64,000 nucleotides of DNA from CAKVLS01 sp045638465 (GTDB taxonomy: Bacteria; Bacillota; Clostridia; Christensenellales; UBA1242): contig JAZUBK010000020.1 of NCBI GenBank assembly GCA_045638465.1, forward strand, positions 27,707 through 91,706, given 5' to 3'. This document shows, piece by piece, positions 35,988 through 45,432 of the stretch. Each line of letters opens with the position of its first letter. Positions within the stretch are counted from its first letter, which is position 1. The notes below the pieces were generated by a model. The model was not told the DNA's origin, made no database searches, and saw only the letters and a program-made list of their open reading frames with translations. The translations under genes and the position numbers were made by a program.

Positions 35988-36479
35988 ATGAATATTGGAA
36001 TATATAGTTTGTATAAAAAAAGCATTGTCGATATAAAGAAAATATTAAAAAACACTGATTGCGAAATTTTAGTTTTTGCTTGTGATTTTTTGCAAGAAAA
36101 AAAGCAGATAGAAAGTCTGCTTTTTTTTGATAAGGTAAGAAAGTATTGTGAGTGTATGACAATTATTTTTGATATTGATTTTTTGCGTGGTGTATGCAAT
36201 CAAATTTTGGTTTTTGAAAAGGGAAAGTTTTATACTATTTTTGATGGAAGACTATTGGGTGGTTTTGTGCTAAGGTATAATGGCAAAAAATTACCTTTTG
36301 TGATAGGTGATAATGTTTACAAAAAACAGTATATAGATTTTGTGCAAAAAGAAAAATTTAGTGCGGTTATACACATTGATTTATTTGGTGAGGGGTATGT
36401 TTTTGATGGTGGTTTGACGATGCATAATTGTAAAATTATTTCCACAAAAAGTGAAGGGGTTTTTGAGTTGAAAATTTAA
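35988..36479 (+). CDS. Unknown 163-aa protein, possible remnant of the nitrilase fold
   Basis: I do not recognise this protein with confidence. The start (MNIGIYSLYKKSIVDIKKIL then EILVFACDFLQEK) and the middle (CNQILVFEKGKFYTIFDGRL, then FVIGDNVY) run in the same order as strands of carbon-nitrogen hydrolases. The catalytic Glu, Lys and Cys are not apparent and it is about half the usual length. It follows dusB by 21 bases without a ribosome binding site. It could be a degenerate paralog or a lineage-specific protein. Confidence 0.5.
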   Translation: MNIGIYSLYKKSIVDIKKILKNTDCEILVFACDFLQEKKQIESLLFFDKVRKYCECMTIIFDIDFLRGVCNQILVFEKGKFYTIFDGRLLGGFVLRYNGKKLPFVIGDNVYKKQYIDFVQKEKFSAVIHIDLFGEGYVFDGGLTMHNCKIISTKSEGVFELKI

Positions 36480-36570
36480 AAAAATTTTTAAATAAATGCC
36501 TTTATATAATGTACAAAAAATACTAAAAATGATAGAATAATAATGTTAAATAAATAAAAGAAGGTAACAT

Positions 36571-38196
36571 ATGGATATCTTTTATGGTATAGTTACTTTC
36601 CTTAGCGGACTGGGGTTGCTTTTGTATGCGGTAAAGGCATTGGGAGAGGCCCTGGACAAGACGACGGGTAGCAGACTGCGTCAAGGCATAACTAAAGCTG
36701 TAAACAATAGGTTTAGTGCGGCAGGTATGGGGCTTGGTTTTACGGTGCTGCTGCAATCTTCTACGGCATCAATGGCGATGTTCGTTGTTTTGTGTAATGC
36801 AGGTGTTATTTCACTGGCTCAAGCGGTTTCGGTTGTGCTGGGTGTAAATATCGGTGCGGCACTTACTCACATCGTTGTAATGTTTGGTTCGGTTAAGGTA
36901 GTACAAATACTTTGTATTTTGGTAATAATAGGTGTGTTTATATTTTTGTTTGGTGGATCTTCTACCATTAAAAATGTTGGTAAACTTATCGCTGCTATCG
37001 GTCTTATCTTTTTGGGTATTACCGTTATGTCTCAAGGTATGGCGGTTATCAATGACAAGCACCTAATTGATGGATTTATAGAATCGGTTTCTAGTCCGAT
37101 TTTGCTAATTTTAATATTTATGTTATTTACTTGCATAATACAAACCTCTATGGGTGCTATGGCGGTTTTGATAACCTTTGTTGGTACACTACTTCCGCTA
37201 GAGTTATCTGTGTGGGCGGTTATGGGTATTAACCTTGGTACAAGTATATCTTCTATGCTTGCAACCATTGGTACTTCTATCAATGCAAGGAGGGTAGGTC
37301 TTACACACATATTATTTAATGTGTTTGGCACGATACTATTTTCGCTGTTGATGTTGTTTATGCCTATTGCAAAGTGGATAACTATGATAACTACAACGCC
37401 AGGTTTTGTTATTATAATATTCGAACTTTTGTTTAATACAGTAACAGCTTTAATACTTTTGCCGTTTATAAATTATATAGCAAAGTTATTAAAAGTTATA
37501 TTCAAAGAGCCAAAGACCAAAAAGTCTTCTGTAGAAGTCATAAGCGAAGATATTGTAAAAATGCCAACTATGGCGATGCCTCAGGTTGTAAACAATTTAA
37601 CTGCGATGGTAAAAAGTTTGGTTGACGACTTTTTTATGGGGATAGATTACCTTTTGAAAAAGACACCTAAGCTCAAAGCAAATCTTACAAAAGATTGTGT
37701 AGACATAAGTAAGGCAAACTCAGCCTTAGAAAATGTTATTATTCAACTTACCGCAGGTGTATCAGAAAGCGACCAAAAACTTTTGTCTAAGCTTTTGGAT
37801 ATAGTACACAAAAACAGGACAATATTAAGAAAATTACAAAAACTTCTTTTCTATGGCCAAAGATTGGTGGAAACAAAAACTAGCTTTAGTAAAGATGAAA
37901 TAAACGATATAAATGAAATGAGCGACAACATTATGCTGATTAGCGTACAAGCAGTAGAAGCTCTAAAAAATATCGAAGCAAACAGGTCTACTTTGAGTGA
38001 AAAGACAATCGTTAGAGTTTTAGAATACGATAACAAAGTTGATGAAATCAAGAGCAGAGTAAGAGTAAACTCTCTAGAACTTATGAAACAAGACAAAAAG
38101 AATGTAGAGAGATTCTCAACTTATAGCAACATAATCAATGCGATAGAAGACGTGAGCGAAGTTTTTGCAACTATCGCAATAATCGCTTCTGAATAA
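36571..38196 (+). CDS. Na/Pi cotransporter family protein with PhoU-like domain
   Basis: The 541-residue membrane protein has two inverted membrane repeats of the NptA/YjbB family. The first has the diagnostic LLQSSTASM; the second has IIQTSMGAM, with Thr in place of the usual first Ser. Residues about 330-541 form a helical PhoU-like domain. The expected role is sodium-driven phosphate uptake or export at the cytoplasmic membrane. AGAAGG precedes the ATG. The gene ends 22 bases before pgk and may be co-transcribed with the glycolytic genes. Confidence 0.92.
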   Translation: MDIFYGIVTFLSGLGLLLYAVKALGEALDKTTGSRLRQGITKAVNNRFSAAGMGLGFTVLLQSSTASMAMFVVLCNAGVISLAQAVSVVLGVNIGAALTHIVVMFGSVKVVQILCILVIIGVFIFLFGGSSTIKNVGKLIAAIGLIFLGITVMSQGMAVINDKHLIDGFIESVSSPILLILIFMLFTCIIQTSMGAMAVLITFVGTLLPLELSVWAVMGINLGTSISSMLATIGTSINARRVGLTHILFNVFGTILFSLLMLFMPIAKWITMITTTPGFVIIIFELLFNTVTALILLPFINYIAKLLKVIFKEPKTKKSSVEVISEDIVKMPTMAMPQVVNNLTAMVKSLVDDFFMGIDYLLKKTPKLKANLTKDCVDISKANSALENVIIQLTAGVSESDQKLLSKLLDIVHKNRTILRKLQKLLFYGQRLVETKTSFSKDEINDINEMSDNIMLISVQAVEALKNIEANRSTLSEKTIVRVLEYDNKVDEIKSRVRVNSLELMKQDKKNVERFSTYSNIINAIEDVSEVFATIAIIASE

Positions 38197-38218
38197 AAAT
38201 AAAAGGGGAAAATGAATT

Positions 38219-39403
38219 ATGAAAAAAACAATTACAGACATTGATGTAAAAGGAAAAAAAGTATTATTGAGAGTGGACTTTAACGTTCCTATCGAAAATG
38301 GAGTTATTACAGATGATAACCGTATTATGGAATCACTACGCACAATCAACTATTTGATTGAAAACGGAGCTAAACTTATTGTTTGCTCACACCTTGGTAG
38401 ACCAAAGGGTAAAGTAGACCTAAAATACACTCTAAAACCAGTAGCAGATAGACTAGCTAGTCTTGTTAAAGCAAATGTTTATTTTGCAGAAGACACTGTT
38501 GGTCCAGATGCTAAAAAGAAAGTAAAAGCTCTAAAAGATGGAGAAATCTTGCTTCTTGAAAACTTGAGATTCCAACCTGAAGAAGAAGCTAACGAACCAA
38601 AGTTTGTTAAAAAACTTGCTTCTCTTGCAGAAATTTATGTAAACGACGCTTTTGGTACTGCTCATAGAAAACACGCTTCAACTTATGGCGTTGCAGAACT
38701 TTTGCCAAATGCAGTTGGTTATTTGATGGGTAAAGAAATCAGCGTAATCGAAAACTTGTTAACAAAAGCAGAAAAACCATTTGTTGCAATTTTGGGTGGA
38801 GCAAAAATTGAAGACAAAATCCCAGTAATCGAAAATCTAATCAAAAAAGTAAACACTATCTTGATTGGTGGTGGTATGTCATACACATTTATCAAAGCTC
38901 AAGGTGGCAGTATCGGTCAATCACTAGTTGATGATACAAAACTAGACCTTGCAAAAAAACTTCTTGCAAAAGCTGCAAAGAACGGTGTTGAAATCGTACT
39001 TCCAGTAGACGTTGTTGCAAATACAGAATTTGCAAATAAAGGAAAAATCAAAAAATTCCCAGCAAATGCTATTCCTGACAACTACCAAGGCCTAGATATC
39101 GGACCTAAGACAAGAAAATTGTTCAAAAAATACATTAAAGACGCAAAAACAGTTATCTGGAACGGACCTGTTGGTGTTTGTGAATTTAGCAACTTCAAAG
39201 TTGGTACAGACAAAATCGCAAAAGCTCTTGCAAAATCAAAAGCCTTCAGCTTTATTGGTGGTGGTGATAGTGCAGCTGCTATTATCAAACTTGGTTATTC
39301 TAGTCAAATCAGCCATATCTCAACAGGTGGTGGCGCAAGTCTTACAATGTTAGAAGGCAAAAAACTTCCTGGCGTAGAAATTATCAGCAATAAAAGGAAA
39401 TAA
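38219..39403 (+). CDS. pgk: Phosphoglycerate kinase
   Basis: The 394-residue glycolytic enzyme makes ATP from 1,3-bisphosphoglycerate. KVLLRVDFNVPIENGVITDD, SHLGRPKG and the C-terminal FIGGGDSAAAI with STGGGASLTMLEG are present. GGGGAAAATG lies upstream. It starts the pgk-gpmI-tpiA run; gap, which usually precedes pgk, is absent. Confidence 0.99.
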   Translation: MKKTITDIDVKGKKVLLRVDFNVPIENGVITDDNRIMESLRTINYLIENGAKLIVCSHLGRPKGKVDLKYTLKPVADRLASLVKANVYFAEDTVGPDAKKKVKALKDGEILLLENLRFQPEEEANEPKFVKKLASLAEIYVNDAFGTAHRKHASTYGVAELLPNAVGYLMGKEISVIENLLTKAEKPFVAILGGAKIEDKIPVIENLIKKVNTILIGGGMSYTFIKAQGGSIGQSLVDDTKLDLAKKLLAKAAKNGVEIVLPVDVVANTEFANKGKIKKFPANAIPDNYQGLDIGPKTRKLFKKYIKDAKTVIWNGPVGVCEFSNFKVGTDKIAKALAKSKAFSFIGGGDSAAAIIKLGYSSQISHISTGGGASLTMLEGKKLPGVEIISNKRK

Positions 39404-39405
39404 TA

Positions 39406-40929
39406 ATGAAAGAAGAATTTTGTACACTTCTTATACTTGATGGATTCGGCGAAAGGATTGCTGATGAAGGCAATGCTATAACAAAAGCTGGAATACCATA
39501 TATAAATAGCCTAAAAGAAAAATACCCATATACAACTCTTGGTGCTTCAGAAGAAGATGTTGGTATCATTGAGGGACAAATGGGCGATAGCGAAGTTGGA
39601 CATATGAACATAGGTGCAGGTAGAGTTGTTATGCAAAACTTGTTAAAAATCAATAACGCTATCAAAGACGGTTCATTTTTTGAAAATGAAAATATAAATA
39701 AAATTATGCAAATAACAAAAGAAAAGGGTTCAGACTTACACCTTATGGGTCTTGTTTCTGATGGTGGTGTACACAGTCACTACAAGCACCTATTTGCATA
39801 TCTTGATCTTGCAAAAAAATATGATATAAAAAATGTTTATATCCACGTGATTACTGATGGTAGAGATACAGAGGTTACTAGTGGTAAAGGTTATATCAAA
39901 ATTTTACAAGACTATATCAAAGAAACTGGTATCGGAAAAATCACATCACTTAGCGGTAGATTGTACGCTATGGATAGAGAACTAAACTGGGACAGAACAA
40001 AACAATACTATGACGCAGTAGTTTATGGCGATGGTAAATTTGCAAATAGCATAGAAGAAGCTATCGAAAACAGCTATAGCGAAGGCATCACTGATGAGTT
40101 TGTTTTGCCTCATGTAATACTAGATAATGGCAAATCTCACACAATCAAAGACGGCGATAGCCTTATAATGTTCAACTATCGTAAAGATAGACCAAGACAA
40201 ATTATAGGTTCTCTTGTGCTTGAAAAGTTTGATGGCTTTAAGCGTAAAGAGTTTAAAGATTTGGCAGTACTTACAACAACAAATCTAAATCCTGAATTTG
40301 ATGTTTTGGTAGCATATGAAGATGTTGTTTTAGACGAATGTATTGCTCAAGTTATAAGCGAAAGCGGTAATAAACTATTAAAAGTTGCTGAAACTACAAA
40401 ATACGCTCACGTAACCTATTATCTAAATGGTACTGTAGAGCCTCCATTTGAAGGTGAAGATAGAAAACTATTTGATAGCGATAAGGTAAAGAACTTTGCC
40501 GAAAAACCATTGATGCAAGCATCAAAGATTGCAGACTATACAGCAGAGGCTATAAAGTCTCATAAGTATAAGTTTATTGCAGTAAACATTGCCAATGGTG
40601 ATATGATAGGCCATACTGGTGATATGAAAGCAGCAATAACTACTGTTGCAGAAATAGATAGAGTAGTAAAACAACTAGTAGAAACAACACTTGCCGAAAA
40701 TGGCTCTATTGTTGTTACTGCAGACCACGGCAATATTGACGAAATGATAAATGCTCGTGGCGAAGTTTCAACAGCTCACAGCCTAAGTCGTGTACCATTT
40801 ATTTTGGTTAGCGAAAAATTCAAAGATGTAAAACTTCAAGAAGGTGGAAAACTAGCAAATATTGCTCCAACTATTTTGAAAGTTTTGGATATTGAAAAAT
40901 CACCAAAAATGACAGATCCATTATTTTAA
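39406..40929 (+). CDS. gpmI: 2,3-bisphosphoglycerate-independent phosphoglycerate mutase
   Basis: The 507-residue manganese enzyme interconverts 3- and 2-phosphoglycerate. It shows LLILDGFGERIADEGNAI, the catalytic serine in GQMGDSEVGHMNIGAGRVV, the TDGRDT motif, and VTADHGNIDEM near the end. It lies 2 bases after pgk, the AAAAGGAAA site being inside the pgk end. Confidence 0.99.
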   Translation: MKEEFCTLLILDGFGERIADEGNAITKAGIPYINSLKEKYPYTTLGASEEDVGIIEGQMGDSEVGHMNIGAGRVVMQNLLKINNAIKDGSFFENENINKIMQITKEKGSDLHLMGLVSDGGVHSHYKHLFAYLDLAKKYDIKNVYIHVITDGRDTEVTSGKGYIKILQDYIKETGIGKITSLSGRLYAMDRELNWDRTKQYYDAVVYGDGKFANSIEEAIENSYSEGITDEFVLPHVILDNGKSHTIKDGDSLIMFNYRKDRPRQIIGSLVLEKFDGFKRKEFKDLAVLTTTNLNPEFDVLVAYEDVVLDECIAQVISESGNKLLKVAETTKYAHVTYYLNGTVEPPFEGEDRKLFDSDKVKNFAEKPLMQASKIADYTAEAIKSHKYKFIAVNIANGDMIGHTGDMKAAITTVAEIDRVVKQLVETTLAENGSIVVTADHGNIDEMINARGEVSTAHSLSRVPFILVSEKFKDVKLQEGGKLANIAPTILKVLDIEKSPKMTDPLF

Positions 40930-40939
40930 GGAGTAGATT

Positions 40940-41701
40940 ATGAATAAAAAAACAATCATTGCAAACTTCAAAATGAACAAAACAAATAGTGAAGTAAAAG
41001 ATTACCTAAAAGTTTTCAAAAAACTTGTAAAAGGTAAAGATGCTAATATTGGTATTTGTGTGCCATATACAGACCTTGCTACAGCAGTAAAACTTACTAA
41101 AAAGACAGGTATTTTGGTTGGCGCTCAAAATATGAACGAAAATACATCTGGGGCATACACTGGCGAAGTTTCAGCGGCTATGCTAAAAGATATCGGTGTA
41201 TATGCTACACTTATTGGCCATAGTGAGAGAAGATCTTACTACAACGAAACAAACAAAACAGTAAATGCAAAAGTAGCAAAAGCTTTGGCTGAAGGTATCA
41301 GACCTATAGTTTGTATCGGTGAAAACCTAGATGAGAGAAATGCAGGAAAAACAAATGCTGTTTTAAAAGCTCAACTAAAAGAAGGCCTAAAAAATATTGC
41401 AGAAGATGATTTTGCAGATGTAATTATCGCATACGAACCAGTTTGGGCTATTGGTACTGGCGTTGTTCCAACTAATGACCAAATCGTAGATGCTATGGCT
41501 TCTATCCGCAAAACATTAACTACTATTTATAGCAAAGAAACTGCAGCAAAAACTATTATTCAATATGGTGGTAGCGTGAACGAAAAGAACGCTCTAGAAA
41601 TTGCATCACTTAAAGGCGTTGATGGGGCTTTGGTTGGTGGAGCAGGTCTTGATCCAAACAAATTTAATACAATTATTGACAGTTTTTTGGCTGCTAAGTA
41701 A
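40940..41701 (+). CDS. tpiA: Triosephosphate isomerase
   Basis: The 253-residue TIM-barrel enzyme has NFKMN (Lys), IGHSERR (catalytic His), YEPVWAIGTG (catalytic Glu) and YGGSVN. AAGGAGTAG lies upstream. It is the last glycolytic gene; the order pgk-gpmI-tpiA differs from pgk-tpi-gpmI in Bacillus. Confidence 0.99.
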   Translation: MNKKTIIANFKMNKTNSEVKDYLKVFKKLVKGKDANIGICVPYTDLATAVKLTKKTGILVGAQNMNENTSGAYTGEVSAAMLKDIGVYATLIGHSERRSYYNETNKTVNAKVAKALAEGIRPIVCIGENLDERNAGKTNAVLKAQLKEGLKNIAEDDFADVIIAYEPVWAIGTGVVPTNDQIVDAMASIRKTLTTIYSKETAAKTIIQYGGSVNEKNALEIASLKGVDGALVGGAGLDPNKFNTIIDSFLAAK

Positions 41702-41720
41702 CTTTGAAAAGTATTTTACA

Positions 41721-41749
41721 TTGACAATCTAGCAATTTTAATATATACT
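41721..41749 (+). promoter_or_regulatory. Promoter of the secG-rnr-smpB-ssrA group
   Basis: TTGACA (41721-41726), 17 bases, TATACT (41744-41749): a near-consensus promoter. Confidence 0.9.
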
Positions 41750-41793
41750 CATAATGTTACTACTTGTTATATTTATAAGGGGGGTTGGACATT

Positions 41794-42009
41794 ATGTTTA
41801 CAAATATGGCTAATCAATTTGTAACATTCTTGAGGAATATTAATCCCACAACAAGAATGCTGTGCATGGTTACGTTTATACTACTGGCCTTGTTGTGTAT
41901 CGTTAAGTTTGTTAGCAAAAATGTCGAAAAAACCAAAATTTATTGGCTTCATATATCTATAGCATTGTTACTTATTACTGCTTGTGTTTTACTAGCGGTT
42001 TATCAATAA
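41794..42009 (+). CDS. Small two-pass membrane protein, unknown
   Basis: The start is ATG 41794 behind AAGGGGGG; an upstream TTG at 41785 overlaps the site. The 71-residue product has two membrane segments (about residues 23-41 and 51-69) around a Lys-rich loop (KFVSKNVEKTKIYW). I do not recognise a family. It is the first gene behind the strong promoter and directly precedes secG. Confidence 0.65.
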   Translation: MFTNMANQFVTFLRNINPTTRMLCMVTFILLALLCIVKFVSKNVEKTKIYWLHISIALLLITACVLLAVYQ

Positions 42010-42032
42010 ATTTTTTTAAGGAGAGATTAATT

Positions 42033-42344
42033 ATGTTGTATAGCTTACTAGGTGCTAAAGGTCTTCCTGTTTGGGTTACTAATAGTTTTCCTGTTATAAG
42101 ACAAATACTTATGGTTTTGGTAGCTTTGGCTGCTATTGGTATCATTATTGTTACTATGATTCAACCAGGTGAGTCTTCTGGTGGAACTAATGTTATCACA
42201 GGCGCTAGTGAAAGTTTTTATTCTAAAAACAAAGCTAGTTCTAAGGAAGGTAGATTCAAAAGATTAACAATCTTACTTTCTAGCTTTATTGCAGTTGCAA
42301 TTATTGTTTATTGCATACTTACAGTTATTTACGGTGGTATCTAA
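42033..42344 (+). CDS. secG: Protein translocase subunit SecG
   Basis: The start at ATG 42033 (MLYSLLGAKG) follows AAGGAGAG. The 103-residue protein has two membrane segments and the family motif IVTMIQPGESSGGTNVITG-type loop ending in ASESFYSKNKA. It assists SecYEG translocation. Its location before rnr-smpB-ssrA matches many Firmicutes. Confidence 0.93.
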   Translation: MLYSLLGAKGLPVWVTNSFPVIRQILMVLVALAAIGIIIVTMIQPGESSGGTNVITGASESFYSKNKASSKEGRFKRLTILLSSFIAVAIIVYCILTVIYGGI

Positions 42345-42355
42345 TAAAAAAAGTT

Positions 42356-42386
42356 AAGGGGTGGGATTTTTCCACCCTTATTTTAT
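42356..42386 (+). terminator. Hairpin between secG and rnr, possible partial terminator
   Basis: TAAGGGTGG (42356-42364) pairs with CCACCCTTA (42372-42380), followed by TTTTATAT. The short T-run suggests partial readthrough into rnr. Confidence 0.6.
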
Positions 42387-42400
42387 ATAAGGAGAAATAA

Positions 42401-44509
42401 ATGGATATTAGACAAAATGTTTTAGATTGCTTAGAAACACACAACCTATTGCATAACAATTTGCACGAACTTGCAACTATGATTGCAAGTAAACTTTCTT
42501 TGGATACAAAAGAGGTTGTTAGCGCCCTAAAAGAGCTTGTTGCTCAAGGCGACGTTTTCGAATATGACAAAGGCAAATTTGCATCAATAATTTCTCTTGG
42601 AATGGTCAAAGGAAAACTAATGGGCCACACTAGAGGCTTTGGTTTCGTTTCTCGCGGCCCTAAGCAAGAAGACGTATTTATTCCTGCTAAGTTTATGAAC
42701 GGCGCTATGAACAATGATATCGTCCTTGTAGATGTGTTGCAAGACGCCGAAGATGATAAGAGTGAAGTTGGTAAGGTAGTTAAAATTTTGGAAAGAGGGA
42801 CTGATCAAATTGTTGGTACATACCAAGCATGTAGAAAATTTGGTTGGGTTATTCCTGATGACCAAAAATTTAATAAAGATATTTTTATTCCTACAGGAAA
42901 AAGCAGAGGTGCAAAAGATGGTGATACTGTTGTAGTAACTATCACAAGTTATGGCGGAGCGAAAAAACCTGAAGGATATGTTAACGAAATTATCGGCGAC
43001 AAAAACGCACCTGGTAATGATGTACTAAGTTTAATCAGACAATACAAAATTTACGAAGAGTTCCCAAAAGAAGTAATGGACTATGTTGCTACTGTTCCTC
43101 AAGAGGTAACAGAAAACTCTAAAAAGAATCGTAGAGATTTGACCGACCTTGTAACATTTACAATCGACGGCGAAGACGCAAAAGACTTTGACGATGCAGT
43201 GTCACTTACTATCGAAAATGGAATATATAACCTTGGTGTACATATTGCTGACGTAGGACACTATGTTCAAAAAGATGGTGTTTTGGATAAAGAGGCATAC
43301 AAAAGAGGTACTAGCGTGTACTTTTGCGATAGAGTAATACCTATGCTTCCAAAAGAACTTTCTAACGGTATATGTTCACTAAACGAAGGCGTAGAAAGAC
43401 TTTGTCTTTCTGTGTTTATGAAAATAGATGCAACAGGTAATGTAATTTCTCATGATATTTGCGAATCTGTAATCAAAAGCAAACATCGTATGACCTATAC
43501 TTCAGTTTTCAAGATGCTTGAGGGCGACGAAGAAGAAATAAGGAAATATTCAGATGTTGCTGATATTATCAAAGATATGGGTGAACTTTCAGAGCTACTT
43601 ATGAAGGTAAGAAATGAAAGAGGAAATATCGACTTTGATTTTCCAGAAACATATTTGGTTATAGATAGCAATGGTAAACTAGTTGACGTTAAAGCAAGGG
43701 AAACAAACAGAGCCCATAGACTTATCGAAACATTTATGGTGCTAACAAATGAAGTAATAGCTGAGCATATGTGCAAAGAAAAATTACCATTTGTTTATCG
43801 TGTCCACGAAACACCAGATGCAGAAAAAATGACAACATTATTTGCTTTCCTTGATTCTTTTGGAATTCATTATGATTGCGACCTAAGAGATGTAAAACCA
43901 AAAGATATTCAAAACATAATGAATCAAATTGAAGACAAAGATTATAAAGACGTTATTAGTACAGTTATGTTAAGATCACTTAAAAAAGCAAGATATTTGC
44001 CAGAATGTCTTGGTCACTTTGGTCTTGCTAGTACGTTCTATTGTCACTTTACATCACCTATCAGAAGATACCCAGACCTTATTATCCACAGAATTATCAA
44101 ACAATATTTGCATGGTTCTCTAAATAATATTGTTAAAAACGAACTAAAATCTTATGTTGAGACAGCATCTCTTCAATCAAGCGAAAGAGAAAAACTAGCT
44201 GAAGAGATGGAAAGAGCAGTAGACGACCTAAAGAAAGCTCAATATATGACTGACTTTATCGGTGATAGATTCCCAGGCGTTATCTCTGGACTTAACCAAA
44301 GAGGTATCTTTGTTATGCTAGAAAATACAGCAGAGGGCATAATTAATATTGACTTTTTGCCAAATGACAGCTATGATTATGACGATACTACATTGACACT
44401 TAGTGGCAAAAATAACCACTTTAGACTAGGTGATAAGGTAGAAATCGAAGTTTCTGGCACAAATATAAGAGAAAGAAAAATCTATTTCAAATTTGTTAAA
44501 AAATTATAA
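42401..44509 (+). CDS. rnr: Ribonuclease R
   Basis: The 702-residue 3'-5' exoribonuclease degrades structured RNA and works with tmRNA/SmpB in clearing faulty mRNA. It has an N-terminal helical domain, cold-shock domains (HTRGFGFVSR), the RNB catalytic motif IDGEDAKDFDDAV at about residues 254-266, HFTSPIRRYPDLIIHR, and a C-terminal S1 domain ending at RKIYFKFVKKL. The long Lys-rich tail of E. coli RNase R is lacking. TAAGGAGAA lies upstream. Confidence 0.97.
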   Translation: MDIRQNVLDCLETHNLLHNNLHELATMIASKLSLDTKEVVSALKELVAQGDVFEYDKGKFASIISLGMVKGKLMGHTRGFGFVSRGPKQEDVFIPAKFMNGAMNNDIVLVDVLQDAEDDKSEVGKVVKILERGTDQIVGTYQACRKFGWVIPDDQKFNKDIFIPTGKSRGAKDGDTVVVTITSYGGAKKPEGYVNEIIGDKNAPGNDVLSLIRQYKIYEEFPKEVMDYVATVPQEVTENSKKNRRDLTDLVTFTIDGEDAKDFDDAVSLTIENGIYNLGVHIADVGHYVQKDGVLDKEAYKRGTSVYFCDRVIPMLPKELSNGICSLNEGVERLCLSVFMKIDATGNVISHDICESVIKSKHRMTYTSVFKMLEGDEEEIRKYSDVADIIKDMGELSELLMKVRNERGNIDFDFPETYLVIDSNGKLVDVKARETNRAHRLIETFMVLTNEVIAEHMCKEKLPFVYRVHETPDAEKMTTLFAFLDSFGIHYDCDLRDVKPKDIQNIMNQIEDKDYKDVISTVMLRSLKKARYLPECLGHFGLASTFYCHFTSPIRRYPDLIIHRIIKQYLHGSLNNIVKNELKSYVETASLQSSEREKLAEEMERAVDDLKKAQYMTDFIGDRFPGVISGLNQRGIFVMLENTAEGIINIDFLPNDSYDYDDTTLTLSGKNNHFRLGDKVEIEVSGTNIRERKIYFKFVKKL

Positions 44510-44526
44510 AAGGAGGAAAAAGACTT

Positions 44527-44967
44527 TTGAAAGTAATTGCGACTAACAAAAAAGCACACTTCAACTACGAAATACTCGAAAAGTATACCGCAGGTATAGC
44601 TCTAGAGGGTAGCGAAGTAAAATCAATAAGACTAGGTAATATCCGAATTAATGATGCTTTTGTTAGTATCAAAAATTATGAAGTCTTTTTGAAAAACTCT
44701 TTTATAAAACAATACGAAAAAGCAAGTTCTTTTGTACCTAAAACAGATAGGGATAGAAAGTTGCTTTTAAACAAAAATGAAATTTTGAAACTAAAACAAA
44801 AATCAGCAGAAAAGGGGCTAACGATAGTTCCTTTAGCTGCAGGTTTTGTAAACAATAGAGTAAAGATAGAGATTGGCCTTTGCAAAGGCAAAAAACTATT
44901 TGATAAGAAAAACACTCTAAAAGAAAAAGACATATCAAGAGAAACTGAAAGACAACTAAAAATTTAG
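44527..44967 (+). CDS. smpB: SsrA-binding protein SmpB
   Basis: The 146-residue tmRNA partner recruits tmRNA to stalled ribosomes. KKAHFNYEILEKYTAGIAL, GSEVKSIRLGNIRINDAF and the tail KKLFDKKNTLKEKDISRE are classic. The start codon is TTG, 8 bases after AAAGGAGGAA. ssrA begins 13 bases after the stop. Confidence 0.98.
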   Translation: MKVIATNKKAHFNYEILEKYTAGIALEGSEVKSIRLGNIRINDAFVSIKNYEVFLKNSFIKQYEKASSFVPKTDRDRKLLLNKNEILKLKQKSAEKGLTIVPLAAGFVNNRVKIEIGLCKGKKLFDKKNTLKEKDISRETERQLKI

Positions 44968-44979
44968 TTTTCTCTTTAT

Positions 44980-45330
44980 GGGGGCGACTTGGTTTTGACG
45001 GGGAGGTTGAAACCTTTGTGTAAAGCATATCGCAGGTGTGGACTGCGTCATCAACCGCAAAATGCAATAAATGCAAACAATAACACTTGCCTAGCTGCAG
45101 CGTAATGTAGCTTGTTCTAAGGGCCTTTTCTCGCGGGGACTTTAGAACATTAGTTTAGCGAGAGGCAAACTATTGTTGGTCTTTGGCTGTAGTTTGTTAT
45201 CTACAAAGACTAGCTGGTGAACTTCTGTCTATGGAATCGTCACTGGGGAGGAATCAATCATAGAATAAGTATGTAGAAAAGCAATCGTTTACCTTTTCGG
45301 ACGAGAGTTCAATTCTCTCCGCCTCCACCA
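44980..45330 (+). ncRNA. ssrA: Transfer-messenger RNA (tmRNA)
   Basis: The 5' acceptor strand GGGGGCG (44980-44986) pairs with CGCCTCC (45320-45326), followed by discriminator A and an encoded CCA at 45328-45330. The T arm GAGAG-TTCAATT-CTCTC is intact. The tag reading frame is GCA at 45073 to TAA at 45103-45105, giving A-N-N-N-T-C-L-A-A-A, the same length as the E. coli ANDENYALAA tag. The internal cysteine is unusual. The RNA rescues stalled ribosomes with SmpB and is probably processed from the smpB transcript, as no separate promoter is obvious. Confidence 0.96.
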
Positions 45331-45335
45331 CAATG

Positions 45336-45368
45336 TACCCAACTGAACACAGTTGGGTATTTTTTTTT
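45336..45368 (+). terminator. Terminator of ssrA
   Basis: TACCCAACT (45336-45344) pairs with AGTTGGGTA (45351-45359), followed by nine T. A related hairpin lies at 47288-47323. Confidence 0.93.
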
Positions 45369-45397
45369 GTAAATTATATGCTTGTTAGCTATTTTTA

Positions 45398-45406
45398 TGT
45401 TATAAT
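45398..45406 (+). promoter_or_regulatory. Extended -10 promoter of the zinc-ribbon nuclease gene
   Basis: TGTTATAAT forms an extended -10, 27 bases before the ATG; no clear -35 is seen. Confidence 0.5.
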
Positions 45407-45432
45407 GTCTTTAGAATATTGTGGAGTAAAGT

